DNA from: Equus caballus
Lineage: Eukaryota; Chordata; Mammalia; Perissodactyla; Equidae
Reading direction: 5' to 3'
Assembly: GCF_041296265.1 (NCBI RefSeq)
Contig: NW_027222394.1
Coordinates: forward strand, 3,596,001 to 3,660,000
Length of the DNA: 64,000 nt
This document shows, one piece after another, positions 1 to 12,325 of this stretch. The notes under the pieces were generated by a model that saw only the letters and a program-made list of their open reading frames with translations, was not told where the DNA came from and did not search any database. The position numbers and the translations under genes are program-made. The first letter of the stretch is position 1; every line of letters begins with the position of its first letter.

Positions 1-254
1 TCATTCATCCTTGTGCAACACTACATTATATGCCACCCCTAAAAAAACCCAAAAACCTAGAGGCAATAATTAAGATTGCAAAATGCTTATGATTTTTTCA
101 CGCTTATTGATTACTTACGTCGTCACCTTCTAAACATTTGACATTTTTTTCTTCTACAAAATAAAGTTTCAAGCAATTGTGCCACATCCTTGAATTATAC
201 ACAGAATATCAGACTAATCAACTTTTTCAAGTTGGACTTATATTACATAATTAA

Positions 255-512
255 TTATTTTTTTGTGTGTTTTCACTGAGGAACATTAGCCCTGAGCTGA
301 CATCTGTTGCCTATCTTCCTCCTTTTTTTCCTTTGCTTGAGAAAGATCAGCCCTGACCTAACATCTGTGCCAATCTTCCTCTATTTTATTTTTGGGTCTC
401 TGCCACAACATGGCTGATGAGTGGTATAGTTCCGTGGCTGGGATCTGAACCTGCAAACCGGGACACTGAAGCAGAGTGTATGAAACAACCACTAAGCCAT
501 GGGACCAGCCCC
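255..512 (-). repeat. ERE SINE (equine tRNA-derived), minus strand
   Basis: On the minus strand the right end reads as the ERE head (GGGGGCTGGTCCC, then an A box and a B box region), and the left part is the ERE tail with the repeated 'agctaacatctg..caatcttcctc' type unit seen in the longer ERE3/ERE4-like copies. The 9-base target-site duplication CATAATTAA lies at 246-254 and 513-521. The element is non-coding and non-autonomous; its family is known to be mobilised by L1. Divergence from the other copies suggests an older ERE. Confidence 0.9.
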
Positions 513-521
513 CATAATTAA

Positions 522-3500
522 CTAGTTTTTAAATTAGGAGATCAGGAGTGCTGAGAAAGCTTTGCAGCCTGAGGAACTCCATGGACCGTATATTTCTTTG
601 ATCTGTATTTATTTGTATTCTTATTTAGCTTTTTGCCTAACTGGGGCCATATACTGCTTTAAGCCTCGATCCTACTCACATAGCTGGGATCATCTAGGAA
701 CTGAAAGGTTACTGACATCCTGCAGTTCATTCTGTGTCCAAACCTCCAAATAGAATTTGCTGGAGCAGCTTATAGAAGATAAATTGTTTAATGGAGCACT
801 GTAATCATTTCCTGCTGTGCTGCTGTGTCTCCATTATTAACAAATGACTGGAGCTGACTCTATAATTAGGTCTCATTTGCCATCTAAGATTTTTCTCATG
901 GCTCCATTTTACAACCCTTGTGCACTAAAAAACTGGTATATTTTAACACTATACCTCTTCACTCTCTGTCCACATAAGGAAAATCATCTCTTCATTTAGT
1001 CTGTATCAGAACTCTCCTAAAGAATCACAGTGTGGGACAGTAGAACAAATCAAGACTAACTGGTCTCTATTACTGTCAGGAAGATTTTGATAAATTTAAG
1101 ACTCACAGTTTTGAATTGTTATTTCTCAACAGAGAAATGCAATATTTAACTTTAGTAAGCAGAGAGGTGGAGACTATATATTTTTCTTTTTTTATGATTT
1201 GTTGTTTCTTCAAATTGGACACGAATATGAAGATACATGAATACAATATTTTATTATGTTATATTTTATCAGCTCACTTTTTCTCAAAACTAATGTCACA
1301 AACTCTCATTTCCTTTACTGCCCTATCACAGGAAACTGGCATGAAGAATCTTTCATGGTCGTCAAGGCCTTTATTTCCAAACCCAATCAACTCAGTCTCC
1401 CCCAAGTGAAACATATGTATGCAAAGCCTTAGTCAGTAATACGATATTAGGAATAATACATTTATTTTTATGTATTCAAATATATATATATATGTATATA
1501 GGGAGAGAGAGAGAGTGCATGATGGCTTGGTAGAGGTGTTAGAGGTATGCTTTTAAGAGACAGTGCACGTTATTTCACTGTTATGTGTCATGTAATAATT
1601 TCCTCACAAGCTTATTAATATCATGAATTCTCATCAAATCTTCAAAGTATGAAATAAAGAGCCATGGTTTGACACATTGCTGACTTTATAAACATACAAC
1701 ACAGCTGTAGTTAAACAGGTAACTTATGTTTCTTTTACACTTATATTTACAGGTCAAAATGGAAATTGAAAATAGTGGGGTGGACAGAAGAGAGGAGGAG
1801 AATCATGTTGTCTGAGTAAAGCCAGACACAGCCACGTAATATTGAAAAGCAGCAAATAATGAAGGAAAAAGTCTTGGAGTTGAAGATAAACTGAGAGGAC
1901 TAAGAAATAAGGAAGAGAAAAATGAGGCAAGAGGGAGTTGACTGAATGCAGATTGGGCTCACTGAGCCCAAGTGTCTGCCCTGAGTGTGCTGCATTCTGC
2001 CAATGGATGTCACATTCCCACATCCAAATACAGACACAAAAGCTAGGCTCTATGTTATAGATAAAATGGCATGCAAAAACTGTCCTTGGCTCCTGACAGA
2101 AACTTCAAACCTCTTCTCACAGAAAGGATTGTGAATGCCTTTTGAAAAAGCTCATCAGTACTTTTTAAAAAAATCTTTTTATTTGCATTTTCACTTCCTG
2201 ACATTATGGATAAAACTAATTTTCTCCTCTTTCATGATCTAACACTACTTTTGGGTTTTTCCCAAAGCATCATTGGATTGCATCACTCTCCTTCTCAAAA
2301 GGGTTCACTGGTTCAAATTTGCTGCAGAACAGACTTTCATGTCCTCACTGATCTTGTTTTGAGGATTGCAGAAGGTACTGAAGCCATCTGTTCTCTGTTT
2401 CTCAATACAAACTGCGTTTCTACTTATGGATCGAAGAGACAACACACAAATCTGAGCTTAGGTCTCTTCTCAGGAGGTTTCTCTCCTTGGAGTATCTTCC
2501 CTCTTCCACAGTCTGTTGCCTGTCCAAATCATATTTCTCCTTTAAATTCCAAGACACATGCATCTTTCTTCATTCCAATTTATATAAGATTAATTTACCA
2601 TCTTGAAAATGTGAATCTGATTCATATTTAAGATTAAAATAAAATTCTGTCACTTTCTAGATTAATGGTATAAACTGTTAATATTTGTTTCCCATGTATC
2701 TCCTGGCTCAGTCATATATTAATGACTCAGTTTTCACTTTTTTTTTTTTACCTTTTGTCATTTTGAATTAGTATTTCACTATTAAATCCAAAAGTTTACA
2801 CGACAAACAGGCAGTTGGATTTCTCATTTTAAAATAAAATGAAGAGAAACACTCATTGTGCTTTGGGCATTATTACCATTAAATCAAGCTCTGTTCAAAT
2901 GCACCAATTATTTTCAAACTGACAATTCAAGTGGTTTCCTTCTGGGAATCATTTGACTTGCGGTTTCAGCACACTTCTAATTTATTCTTTTTTGGAAACT
3001 TGTCACTTGTGGTTATTCTTTCCAGATTCCAGTACTGATTGTCTTGTCACTATCTCCAAATACCATACATTTTGTTAATTTTTCCTCCTTGGAATAATCT
3101 GATATCCCAAGATCTTTAGATGTGTCCTCCTCCTCTTTGGTTCATAATTATGATGACTGGATCTATATGTCTTCACTCATTTTATTCTGAATTCTAGATG
3201 CTACCAAATGCTTGCTATTTATATATTTTTGATAATCCTTCCTCATCTCATATTCACCATGCTCAATTCAGAATCATTATCTCCTCATTAATCCACTTCA
3301 TTTTTAGTATCTGCTTCAACTTCTAAGTCACCCTCCTTATTGTTAATGATGTTCTCTACCTGGGAGTTATGAAGGATAGGAACAATATTCTAGAAGGGAA
3401 ATATATTTGGTTTTTGCAAAGAAATGCCCAGTTGCATGCAAGAATGCTTGGACTATTTTATATTCTCATAGCTTTGTAAACAGAAAGAGCATCTTCTTTC

Positions 3501-3589
3501 ATCAAAATCATTTGATTTTTTTAATCTTCTGTGAACCTGTTTGTAAGAAATTGTTTTTCATTCTTACAGTAATATGCATTTTCCCTACT
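522..3589. other. AT-rich DNA, no gene recognised
   Basis: No gene, pseudogene or confident repeat family is visible. Open frames at 1116-1409 (97 codons) and 2206-2631 (141 codons) have no recognisable motif, domain or membrane pattern and look like chance. A short TA then GA microsatellite lies at about 1478-1515. Very old decayed repeats are likely, but I cannot assign them by eye. Confidence 0.5.
1478..1515. repeat. (TA)n-(GA)n microsatellite
   Basis: A run of TA dinucleotides interrupted by TGTATA is followed directly by a GA run. It is a compound simple repeat of ordinary size with no associated element end visible. Confidence 0.8.
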
Positions 3590-5900
3590 GATTTGGATAG
3601 TTGTCTCCAGTATTTCCTGGCCATTCATATTTCCTCTTCAATAAATTGCATTAAAATCATTGTTATCTCTCATCAAAGCAAAAAGATAGGAATATAATAT
3701 TGTATTTTTTCATATAGATTTCCAGTTTTCACAGAATCGTGTCTTGAGTTACATCCTTTCTACACTGATTTACAATGCTATTTATCATTTACAAAATTCC
3801 CATACATGGAATATCTGTTTCAAGTCATTAATTGAATCCATTTATATATTACAGTATTACCTAGTTGTTAATTCTATGGCTTAAAAACAAATATTTGTGT
3901 CATTGAAGATATCTCTTGTTTTACACTTCTATTTTCTTAAGACTTAAGCATTGCCTAAATTTTATCTTCCATCTCAATTGCTTAAACCTAGGCTATTTTG
4001 TTTAAAAAAGCAAATAATTTTGTGATAAAATCACATATGTTAGGCAACTTGTTACTCATAACTAAAAGCAATTTTTAAGTTATTTGGATCGTTTTCATTA
4101 TTCTGGATATTTCCAGGAATTCATTTTGTATAAACATCCATGGGCACAATTGCTGAGAGATATTTTATATGCAAATATAAATTAACTGCATACCAGTAGA
4201 TTGCTCCCAAGATGCTAATATCAGGCCATGTTTCAAAATGCAGTTTAGAATATTCTTACCTGCCCACGTTTTGCACTAATATTATTCAGCTTGTGAAACT
4301 TTCCTATTCTAATACAAAGTGATATTTCATTGATGTCTAATTTTTATTTCCCTGATTTGTAATTAAACTGGGGTCTCTTCAAAGGTGATTTCTTATTTTA
4401 GATTTTATTGGTTTGTTTGTTTTAGGCATGTAAATTATCTTCTTTCAGTCTGTATCAGTGTGCTCACCTTGGCCATGATGTCCTTTACTAGACAAATATT
4501 CTTAAGTTGAATTAATTAAATATTTATTTTATCTTTGATTGTCAAAAAACCATCCATTCTTCCTTATTAGAAATATATTATTTTATATTATGTTCAAACA
4601 ATTCTATAATATAATATCGCTCAAGTCTTAAATCAATCGAGTCTAATTTCTATGTATGTTTAAATAGAAATATAAATTTATTTTTCTCTATATACTGTGA
4701 AAGTTTTCTCCCTACCAGGTAACAGTAGTTTATGTCCTTTTAATATGCAGTTCCTCCTTTATCAGATACTAAGTTTCTATATATCCTAAGTTGGATTTTG
4801 AAATCAACTGTATCCCAATAGTCTTTTTGTATTTTATTATGATAACTAAATATTTTCAAAAATTGTGTTGAATATACTTAACATTGTTATAATATTGTGG
4901 TCCCATCCTTCAACACAGAATTGCTATTTTTCCAATCATCTTGCATGTCATTTATTTTATCCATAGAGGATTTTTTGTATTCTAAATTACATTAATTTAT
5001 CTATATCCTATACTTATCTTTTTATTGTAAATGGCATTTTACTTTTTATAAGTCATCACTGCTGGCATGGAGAGAATGTTCAGTAATTTTGTAGGCTGAT
5101 CTTGATAAACTACCTTCTCAGGTTAATAGAGTGTCTGTTGATTTTTTTGATTTTTCTAGTGAGATGATCATTTCTCTAAAAACCAACTGTTTTCTGAATC
5201 TTAAATCTCATATTTGTCTTTACTTTGTTTTCTTTCCCTGTTACCAAGGACATCCATTACAATGTTAAACTGTTGTGCAGTGATCATTACCATCTTAATC
5301 CCAATCATACAGTTAATATATTTTAGTTTGTATATAATCTTTGGTAAATTAAGTAATTTCCATTCTATTACTGGTGTTTTCAGACTTACTATGTTAAATA
5401 TGCACTGAACATTATTAAATTCCTTTTGATTTTTCTGCTTTGAAAATCATATAACATTCTTCATTTCCTCCAGTAATATAGCAACTTACGCTAATGGATT
5501 TTCTGATAGTAAACCATCCTTGCCTCACAGGAGCAAATCCCACTTGTCAGAAATTCAAATTGTTAAACTATTTGATTCATAGTTTCCTAGTGTATGTGTT
5601 TCCGTTCTTTATAGAACTTCTAACTTTCCTATTTTTTAGAGTTTTCTTTTGCAAATATAGCTATTGTTTTTTAAATTGTTTGCATATTTCTGCTTTTAAT
5701 TTGTGAATTATGCAATTAGTAGTAGAAATTGGGATTTTTTCTATCATTTTCACATATTTCAATTTATTTCCCATTCTTTTATTTTTTATCACTTTTTTCC
5801 TGTTTTATAATATATAGATTTTTTCTTCAATTTTTTTGTTATTGTTATATTTTGAATTTTTATCATTGCCTTTCTTTACAGAAGATTCGTGCACATTTTC
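3590..5900 (-). mobile_element. Ancient L1-like fragments, minus strand
   Basis: Several stretches read like the reverse complement of old mammalian L1 ORF2 and 3' sequence. Around 3720-3870 and 4680-4810 there is a T-rich pattern matching the region of ORF2 just upstream of the L1 C-terminus, and about 5230-5300 resembles the antisense of the segment after the reverse-transcriptase core. The same segment seems to occur twice, so at least two insertions or a duplication are involved. Decay is heavy, boundaries are guesses, and a HAL1 or L1ME/L1MC-type origin is only a suggestion. Confidence 0.35.
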
Positions 5901-6230
5901 TTGTGTCCTTGTTGATTTGATAATTCACTTAATTGTATACCTTTCCTAAGAAGACAAGAGCTGCAGTTTATGGTACTGTGAAGATTTTCTCTTTACTGCC
6001 ACTCACACAATGTTAACATACATGGTATATTGGTTTTGGACTTTATACATTAATAATAATCTTTAAAAACATATTTTCTTTCCAAGTACATCTTCACTTA
6101 AATCCATAATAGAGCTCTAAAGTCAACCTGGATGATGTCATGAACAAAAACCTAAGTGAATGTGGTAAAATAGATAAGAATTCTTATAAAATGAAACCAT
6201 TTCTATTTTCTTAAAATTAAACCTGCAGCA

Positions 6231-6456
6231 GTTGGGGCTGGCCCCATAGCCGAGTGGTTAAGTTCGTGCGCTCCGCTGCAGATGGCCCGGTGTTTCGTTG
6301 GTTCGAATCCTGGGCGCGGACATGACACTGCTCATCAAACCACGCTGAGGCAGCGTCCCACATGCCACAACTAGAAGGACCCACAACGAAGAATATACAA
6401 CTATGTACCAGGGGACTTTGGGGAGAAAAAGAAAAAAAATAAAATCTTAAAAAAAG
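6231..6456 (+). repeat. ERE SINE, plus strand, perfect 17-base TSD
   Basis: This is a clean ERE1/ERE2-like copy. The head is GGGGCTGGCCCCATAGCC, followed by an A box (GAGTGGTTAAGTTCG) and a B box (GGTTCGAATCC), then the body with the CACATGCCACAACTAG motif and an A-rich tail containing AATAAA. The identical duplication AAATTAAACCTGCAGCA flanks it at 6214-6230 and 6457-6473. Perfect duplicates and low divergence make it one of the youngest insertions in the window. Confidence 0.97.
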
Positions 6457-6907
6457 AAATTAAACCTGCAGCAATTTTATATACTTTTTGGTAAGACATA
6501 CATGTATTTAAAAGTATTAGTAAGGACTTGAATAGAGCACACCAAATAATGAAATTTTGGAGGAAGATGGGACAGTCACTTGGTGAAAAACAAATAGATT
6601 TATCATTTTATTAATATTTATTAATTAATATGTCTTTAGTCAATCAATAGAAAACAAATATAATATAATATTAATATTTATGAATGCAGGGAGAGGTTAA
6701 TAAAATACTTGTTATTCTAAACTTTTCTGCATTTTAATTATCCTAAAATGTTGTACAAAACTAAAGGAATGTAAGCATTCTCAGAGATTGCCTCTTTTTC
6801 AAAATATAAATTTTTTCAAAAAGATCCTATTCATTGACCCTTCACTCACCCAGATGTCCAACATTTATATTCAATTCTTTATAAAATGTCAATAATTTTC
6901 ATGTTTT

Positions 6908-7378
6908 CTTTTTTTTAAATTATTTTACTGAGGTCACATTGGTTTATAACACATGTAAATTTCAGGTGTACTTTTTTTATATTTCAGCTTGTGTATAGAT
7001 GCCATTGTGTTCACCACCAAAAGTCTAGTTTCTATCCATTACCATGCATATGTGCCCTTTTACCCCTTTTGTTCTCCCATCGTCCCCTTCCCCTCTGTTA
7101 ACCATCAATCTGCTCTCCTTATGTATGTGTTTGCTTGTTTATCCTCTACATATGAGTGAAATCATACAGTATTTGTCTTTCTGTCTGACTTATTTCACCT
7201 AGCATAATACCCTCAAAGACTATCAGTGTTGTCAGAAATGTCACAATTTTATCTTTTTTCATGGCTAAGTAGTATCTCATTGTATATATATACCACATCT
7301 TCTTTATCCATTCATCCATTGTTGGGAACTTGGGTTGTTTCCAAGTAGTGACTATTGTGAATAATGCTGCCTCACCTT
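6908..7378 (-). mobile_element. L1 3' end, 5'-truncated, minus strand
   Basis: Read in reverse complement, this ends with the typical L1 3' UTR found also at 39.9-40.2 kb (a GTGAACACAATG-type block, then a TATAAACCAATGT-type block before the A-rich end). Further in, it enters the last codons of ORF2 (the CATTGTATATATA and ATGAGATACTACTTAGCC region). It stops near 7378, as expected of a 5'-truncated insertion. No intact reading frame remains. Confidence 0.85.
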
Positions 7379-7732
7379 CCTAAAATATTTTTATTTTGTG
7401 TACTGCTGCTTTCTATCATATTATCATTTTCTCTGACCTTTTTTATTCTTTTTCCTTTTATGTGCTGCATTGGGTATTCTTTGCCTAAATTCTTTATGTA
7501 GATTATTAGTCATTAATATTTGCCTTATTCTTTCTTCTAATATATGTATCAAATGGTATAATATCTCTTTATAAGACTACATTTTAAATGTTTAAGTGTT
7601 TTTCTTATTATTTCATTTCAAAGTATATGTAACCTATTTTAATTTGTAAGTTATGTTGAATTTTCCACAGAGTATTAAAATCTGTGCCATTTTACAACTT
7701 CTCTCCTTAAAATTTGTCAAAGTTTTGTGTTT

Positions 7733-8120
7733 GAACCAGTAAAACACACTGCATAACTCCCAATGCTAGGTCATAAAAGGCAATACACTTTCTGCTTCAC
7801 TCACTGGAATGGCCATTCATGAAACATTTTAGCAATCATGTAAAGAGTCTGCCCTTAGGCCACCAGGTTCTGAAAAGATCCAGGCCACAGGGAGAAATCA
7901 AGGATAGGTGCTTTGGCCAACAGCTCCAGCTGATGTCCAAGGTGACAGCCACATCAGCTGTCAGACATCTGAGTAAAGATACTTCCAGTTGATTCCAGCT
8001 CCCAGCCACAGAATCTTCCTAGATATTTAAGAACAGAGAGAACCCCTTCCCCACTATGCCCTGTCTGATTTACTGAACAATAGAATCCATAAACATAAGT
8101 GGTTTTATTTATTACACAGC
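7733..8120 (+). mobile_element. LTR fossil, MaLR (MLT1-like)
   Basis: The order of blocks (GGTCATAAAAGGCAAT, TTCACTCACTGGA, GCCACCAGG, CAGCTGTCAGACATCTGAG, then CCCTGTCTGATTTACTGA) follows the 3' portion of MaLR-class solo LTRs as I remember them. No internal viral sequence is next to it. It is degraded and incomplete, and old, probably shared across placental mammals. The subfamily needs a library search. Confidence 0.5.
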
Positions 8121-8189
8121 ATTATTAACCAGAATAGGCTTTATTACCAGAAATCGAGTGATACAATAAAAATAAACTAAAAATATGCA

Positions 8190-9229
8190 TTGGTAAAAGT
8201 TGGAAAGATCTGGAAGAGACTGTTAGCAGAAGCCTAAATGGCCTCAAGAAGTATGCTAGCATAGGCTTACAGGTACTCAAGGGGTCTGTCAATGAGGACT
8301 TAAGGAAAAGTAAGGGAAATGTTATTAAAGCTCAAGGGAAGGGGACTCATTTTATACAGTGATATAAGGTGTCAATATTTTGTTATCCATGGTAAAGGGG
8401 AATATAGAAAATATACATAATTAGCATGATAATATAACAAGTTTCCCAGGCAGAATATTGCCATTTGACCTTTCCTTATCGTCTACTACAAAAGGAGAAA
8501 GGAGAAAATGAGCTAAAGAATAAACTTTCAAATTTAAAGGAGTCAAGACTTGCTGGGTTAAGAAATAAAATTACCATTTCCAGCCTCTTCAGATGGCAAA
8601 GGATTCCTGTAATTAAGAAAAAGCCCAGGCCAAATATCAAATCCAAGATGGGAATATAAAATATCTTATTAAGACCCCGTAAAAACCTAAGGAAATAACT
8701 CATATAACGCACAGCACATAGGCAGAAGGCTTTCCAAAATCTTAAGGGCATAACCCACAGATTTTCTGTGGTACATGATGAGGCTTCTAAGACCTTAGGA
8801 GGTCTGTCCCACAGTTGACTCATAGTGATCTCAAGGTACCTAAAAGCTTACCTTGAAGAGATTGATACTTGTGGTTCTCTCTAATGGAGTAAATGCCGAC
8901 AAAATTCATAGAAAACCCACAGAGCTTTAAACATATATTTTCTGGCCAGCATGGACTAAAGGGACCTGTGCAACAATGCATTAGCGTTTGCTGAAGACAG
9001 GTTTGCCCTTTGCCCTCAGCTCCTGGAAGGGAACCTCTAAGCCTTTCAAATGTACTGTCTGAAAATTTTCTTTCTTTTCCTGGGGCCTTTGGGCCACATG
9101 AGATAGTCTGTGTCAACACTGTGACTTAAGGTGGGAAGCCCTGCACCACGCAGTGTCATTGTGACCTCAAGAGGGGCTTGAGACCAAGTTAAGCCACATA
9201 TGCATTTATTGTTATTGATGTGATTGAAC
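8190..9229. other. Unassigned sequence, no gene
   Basis: Mixed-composition DNA without a recognisable gene. Minus-strand open frames of 115 and 99 codons (8476-8823 and 8820-9119) have no family motif; the first is hydrophobic but lacks a start context or homologue I recognise. The position just before the LTR-like segment at 9230 makes decayed retroelement sequence possible, but I do not see retroviral motifs. Confidence 0.4.
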
Positions 9230-9605
9230 CCAAATTAAAATTCTTGTCATGAAGTTTCAGATAGGCTTGCTTGGTTACAATATTCTGTGCATTTGGCCAC
9301 ACATCAATACTGGGAGAAGTAAGTAAGAAGAACTGGATGACTCCATCAGGAGGGGACAACTGGAAGCTGGTGCCTGCTCTCTCCTGGACCCGCTGTATGC
9401 CACTCCTCCTTTGTCTGATTTTAACCTAGATCCCTTTTACTGTAATCAAACATAACCACAGGATAATGGTTTTTCTGAATTCTGCGACTATTTACGGCAA
9501 AGTATTGAACCTGAGCATGGTTTCAAGGACCCTCAAACTTGCAGTTGATGTCATAACTAAAAGTGGTCTTGAGGACTCCTGTTCTGTGCAGGAACAGAGA
9601 CATTA
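9230..9605 (+). mobile_element. LTR fossil, ERV type uncertain
   Basis: The segment resembles the 3' half of an old mammalian LTR, with blocks like TTTGTCTGATTTTAACCTAG, CACTGTAATCAAACATAACC-type text and a terminal block with TTGCAGTTGATGTCATAACT. It looks like a partial, degraded solo LTR of an ERVL-like or related class. No gag, pol or env sequence is seen. Likely age is old, before the equid radiation. Confidence 0.4.
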
Positions 9606-10194
9606 TACAATGAAGAGAGGCTTTTAGACACTTGACTGTTGTGGGAATCTGACTGAAAATTCTGCTCTGTTGAAAAGTCAGTTTATTTATTCAAAAGAAG
9701 TAAAGACAGAGAGGAAAGACCCAAGAACTCAGAGAGGGAAGCCACAGGCTGTTGAGAAGTATTCCTGGACCACAACACTGAGCCTCAACTAAGAGGCATG
9801 TGTCTAGCTGGACTTCAGAATTGCCATGACCAGTGAGGGCTTCATGCCTTCTTTTTTCACCATTGTTGAACAGATGTGTCTTTGGCTGTGACCAATGCCT
9901 GTCCTGTCATTAAATAGCATGTGTGAGAGGGCAGGTAATTTTCTCTTTAGTTCACAAGTCATCAGATAAAAAGATGACACTAGAGCTGACACAAGCAGCT
10001 GTGCCTGAGATGTGGCATTTCTCCCTGGATTTTATTTATATGAAGAGATCCTAGAACTCTACACTGATGAGGCTGGTGCTGAGGTTTTATTTGAGGGGGG
10101 TGGGTTTTGACAGAGGAATGAGTATATTTTGCTTTGCAGTAGGAAATATTCAGCCGTGAACTGTGGTAGATTAGGTTTTCTAAAAATCGGTACA
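9606..10194. other. Unassigned sequence
   Basis: No gene or confident repeat is seen. A purine-rich stretch with AAAGAAGTAAAGACAGAGAG lies near 9700. Open frames are short and lack motifs. Confidence 0.4.
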
Positions 10195-10690
10195 GCTATA
10201 TCTCCCAGTCACAGCCTTTCTAGAAACTTACTGCTTCCTCCTCAAGAGGTAAAATGTACGTCTCCCTACACTTGCATCCGGGCAGGCCTTTAAAATTGCT
10301 TTGAACAAGAATGTGCCAGAAATGATGTTCTATGATGTTTGAGGCCATGTCATAATATATTGTGTATTCCACTTTGTTCCTTCAGTAATACTTGATCTTG
10401 GATATTTCAGCCTCTCTGTAAAATCTACTTCCCTGAAGCTTTTATGATGGGAGCAATCTAGCCACCTGCAGAGAGAGAGAGAGAGACCGAGAGATTCCCA
10501 GGCATCCTCCAACTGCTGCAGAAGCCTGCTGTTCCAGTGCCTGTCACCACCTGGCCACAGGAGGTACTCTGCACTGGGACCTCCCAGATGAGTTCTTCCT
10601 GGATTCCTGACTCAGAAATTATGAGATCATAAAATATAGTATTGTTTGAGCCACAAAGTTTTGGGGTCATTGTTGCCCAGCATCAGGTAC
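10195..10690 (+). mobile_element. LTR fossil, MaLR (MLT1-like)
   Basis: The middle (CCTTTAAAATTGCTTTG, AATGATGTTCTATGATG) and the end (GAGCCACAAAGTTTTGGGGTC) match the layout of a MaLR-class LTR, the same broad type as the partial copy at 7.7-8.1 kb. A (GA)8 tract at about 10471-10486 sits inside it. It appears to be a degraded solo LTR without internal region; age is probably pre-equid. Confidence 0.5.
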
Positions 10691-11260
10691 TTGGAAAAGA
10701 AAAGTTTTCTCTTGGAAACTTCATTCATGGATGACTCACACACAATTTTTTATTTTATTTGTTTACTTTCTATTAAACAGTTGTATTTTATTTGTAAATT
10801 TTTATTAGTGTTCATTATTTTTTAATTAAATTAAGAAACTTCAAATATTTTTTGAAATCTTCTTGTATAGTTTAAGTATCAAATACTGTCCACCTTATAA
10901 TATTTCTTGGAAAGTATTGCCTCTTTTAATATTTTTCAAATTTTGTGAATCTTCATGGAATATTAATGTTTTCTTACTTATAGAAACTACTTCTACTTTT
11001 TTCCCTTTCTTAGTAGATTTTTGATAATTTATTTTCAGATTTTATTAGGTATAATTCAATTTCACTAATTTTCATACATATTTTTGAGTCATTGTCACTT
11101 CTGTGATAAAAGATATATATTCAATAAACATAATTGACACCAAAAAGAACCAAAAGTAAGAGAGGTTAAAAGATGAAGTGTTGTATTGCAATAGATAATG
11201 GTAGGAAAAAAAATGTGACTATATATCTAAACTAAGTAATCTTAACAAACTTACATATTT
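10691..11260. other. AT-rich DNA, no gene
   Basis: Very AT-rich, with many T and A runs and no frame over 60 codons. Nothing recognisable. Confidence 0.5.
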
Positions 11261-11261
11261 C

Positions 11262-11400
11262 TTTTTTTCTTAATGAGATATAGCTGATATATACAAAATT
11301 GCACATACTTAGTGTATACAAGTTGATGAGGTTGGACATGTGCGCACACCCATGAAACCATGGTGTGATAATGAAAGAACACATTCTTTTACAACAAATA
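11262..11400 (-). mobile_element. Old L1 3' tail, minus strand
   Basis: In reverse complement it reads CACCATGGTTTCATGGGTGT, then CAACCTCATCAACTTGTA, then a TATGTGCAATTTTGTATATA block and an A-rich tail. This is the order of the 3' UTR end of old L1M-type elements. Only the last roughly 140 bases are present, so it is a heavily 5'-truncated copy. Confidence 0.65.
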
Positions 11401-11905
11401 AGAAAATAGGAATCAAACCAAGAAATGCACTTTTCCTTTCACAGCATACCTTTCATTCATATTTTATGATATTCTAAAGAACAGATAATTTTCATATTTA
11501 TTTTTTAATGAATAAGGAACAATATTTTTATTCTTTCTATAATATCAAATTTGGCTTTTCAAGATTAATTGACACTTTTAATTCTAAGTTTTTAAATATT
11601 TGAACAGTAGATAAATATAGAACAGAAATTTAACATAAAATATTTCTAAAGGTAACCTTTTTGGCTTTTTAAAACTGAAATTTTTAGTGAGAGCTCTTAC
11701 CTTGTCAAAGCATGAATGAGGATCTCTTATGCATAATATCAGATCTTTTACCCAGTGGTATAGTCAGATAATCCAAAATCTTCAGAAAGAAAATATTTCA
11801 ATATATGATATATTTTAATTATTCATTAAATTTATATCAGTTATATCTATATAATCTCAAGCACTTATCACTGAAGACTTGGATTTCACTCAATAATTTA
11901 GAGTG

Positions 11906-12310
11906 TCATTATTAGTTCCATACAGTAGATTCTGACTCCTATTGACCCTACATACAGCAGAGAAAACCCTTCTTGGTCTTTTTGCACCATCCTCTCACCT
12001 TCTGGTGCTATATCAGACAATGTTCTTCTGCTATTTATAGGGTTTCCATGGCCAATTTTATTGCCAGTGGGGGGTCAGGTCCTTCTTCCTAGTCTGTCTT
12101 AATCAAGAAGCTCCACTGAAATCCATCCAGCATGGGTGACCCTGCTGGTATTGGAAATGTCAGTTGCATAGCTTTCAGCATCACAGCAACATGCATCAAC
12201 AACACTATGGCAACTGACAGGTGGGTGGTGTGGCTCCCTGACTGGGAAATGAACCCAGGCCACAGTGCTGACTGTACCAAATCTTGACCATTAGACGACC
12301 ATGGCTGGCT
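11906..12310 (-). repeat. tRNA-Glu-headed SINE with RTE/BovB-like tail
   Basis: On the minus strand the first 75 bases track tRNA-Glu closely: CCATGGTCGTCTAATGGTCA holds the A box, and CTGGGTTCATTTCCC the B box, followed by CAGTCAGGGAGCC. The body then contains AACATTGTCTGATATAG and the end has GGGTCAATAGGAGTCAGAAT, which resembles the 3' end of RTE/BovB LINEs and SINEs that borrow it (GGGTCGCTATGAGTCGGAAT type). A target duplication AATTTAGAGTG / AATTTAGGGTG (11895-11905, 12311-12321; one mismatch) marks it as a single insertion of about 405 bp. It lies at the 3' edge of the OR14-like pseudogene. The subfamily name is unknown to me. Confidence 0.75.
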
Positions 12311-12325
12311 AATTTAGGGTGAGCC

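Noticed and set aside
2206-2631. 141-codon plus-strand frame in AT-rich DNA
   Set aside because: No motif, transmembrane pattern or homologue recognised; no splice or promoter context. Not called as a gene.
6240-6310. tRNA-like sequence with A and B boxes
   Set aside because: It is the head of an ERE SINE with a complete SINE body, tail and target duplications, not a tRNA gene. The same applies to the other ERE heads and to the tRNA-Glu-like head at 12236-12310.
8476-8823. 115-codon minus-strand frame with hydrophobic stretch
   Set aside because: Composition-driven; no signal of a known family and no conserved neighbour.
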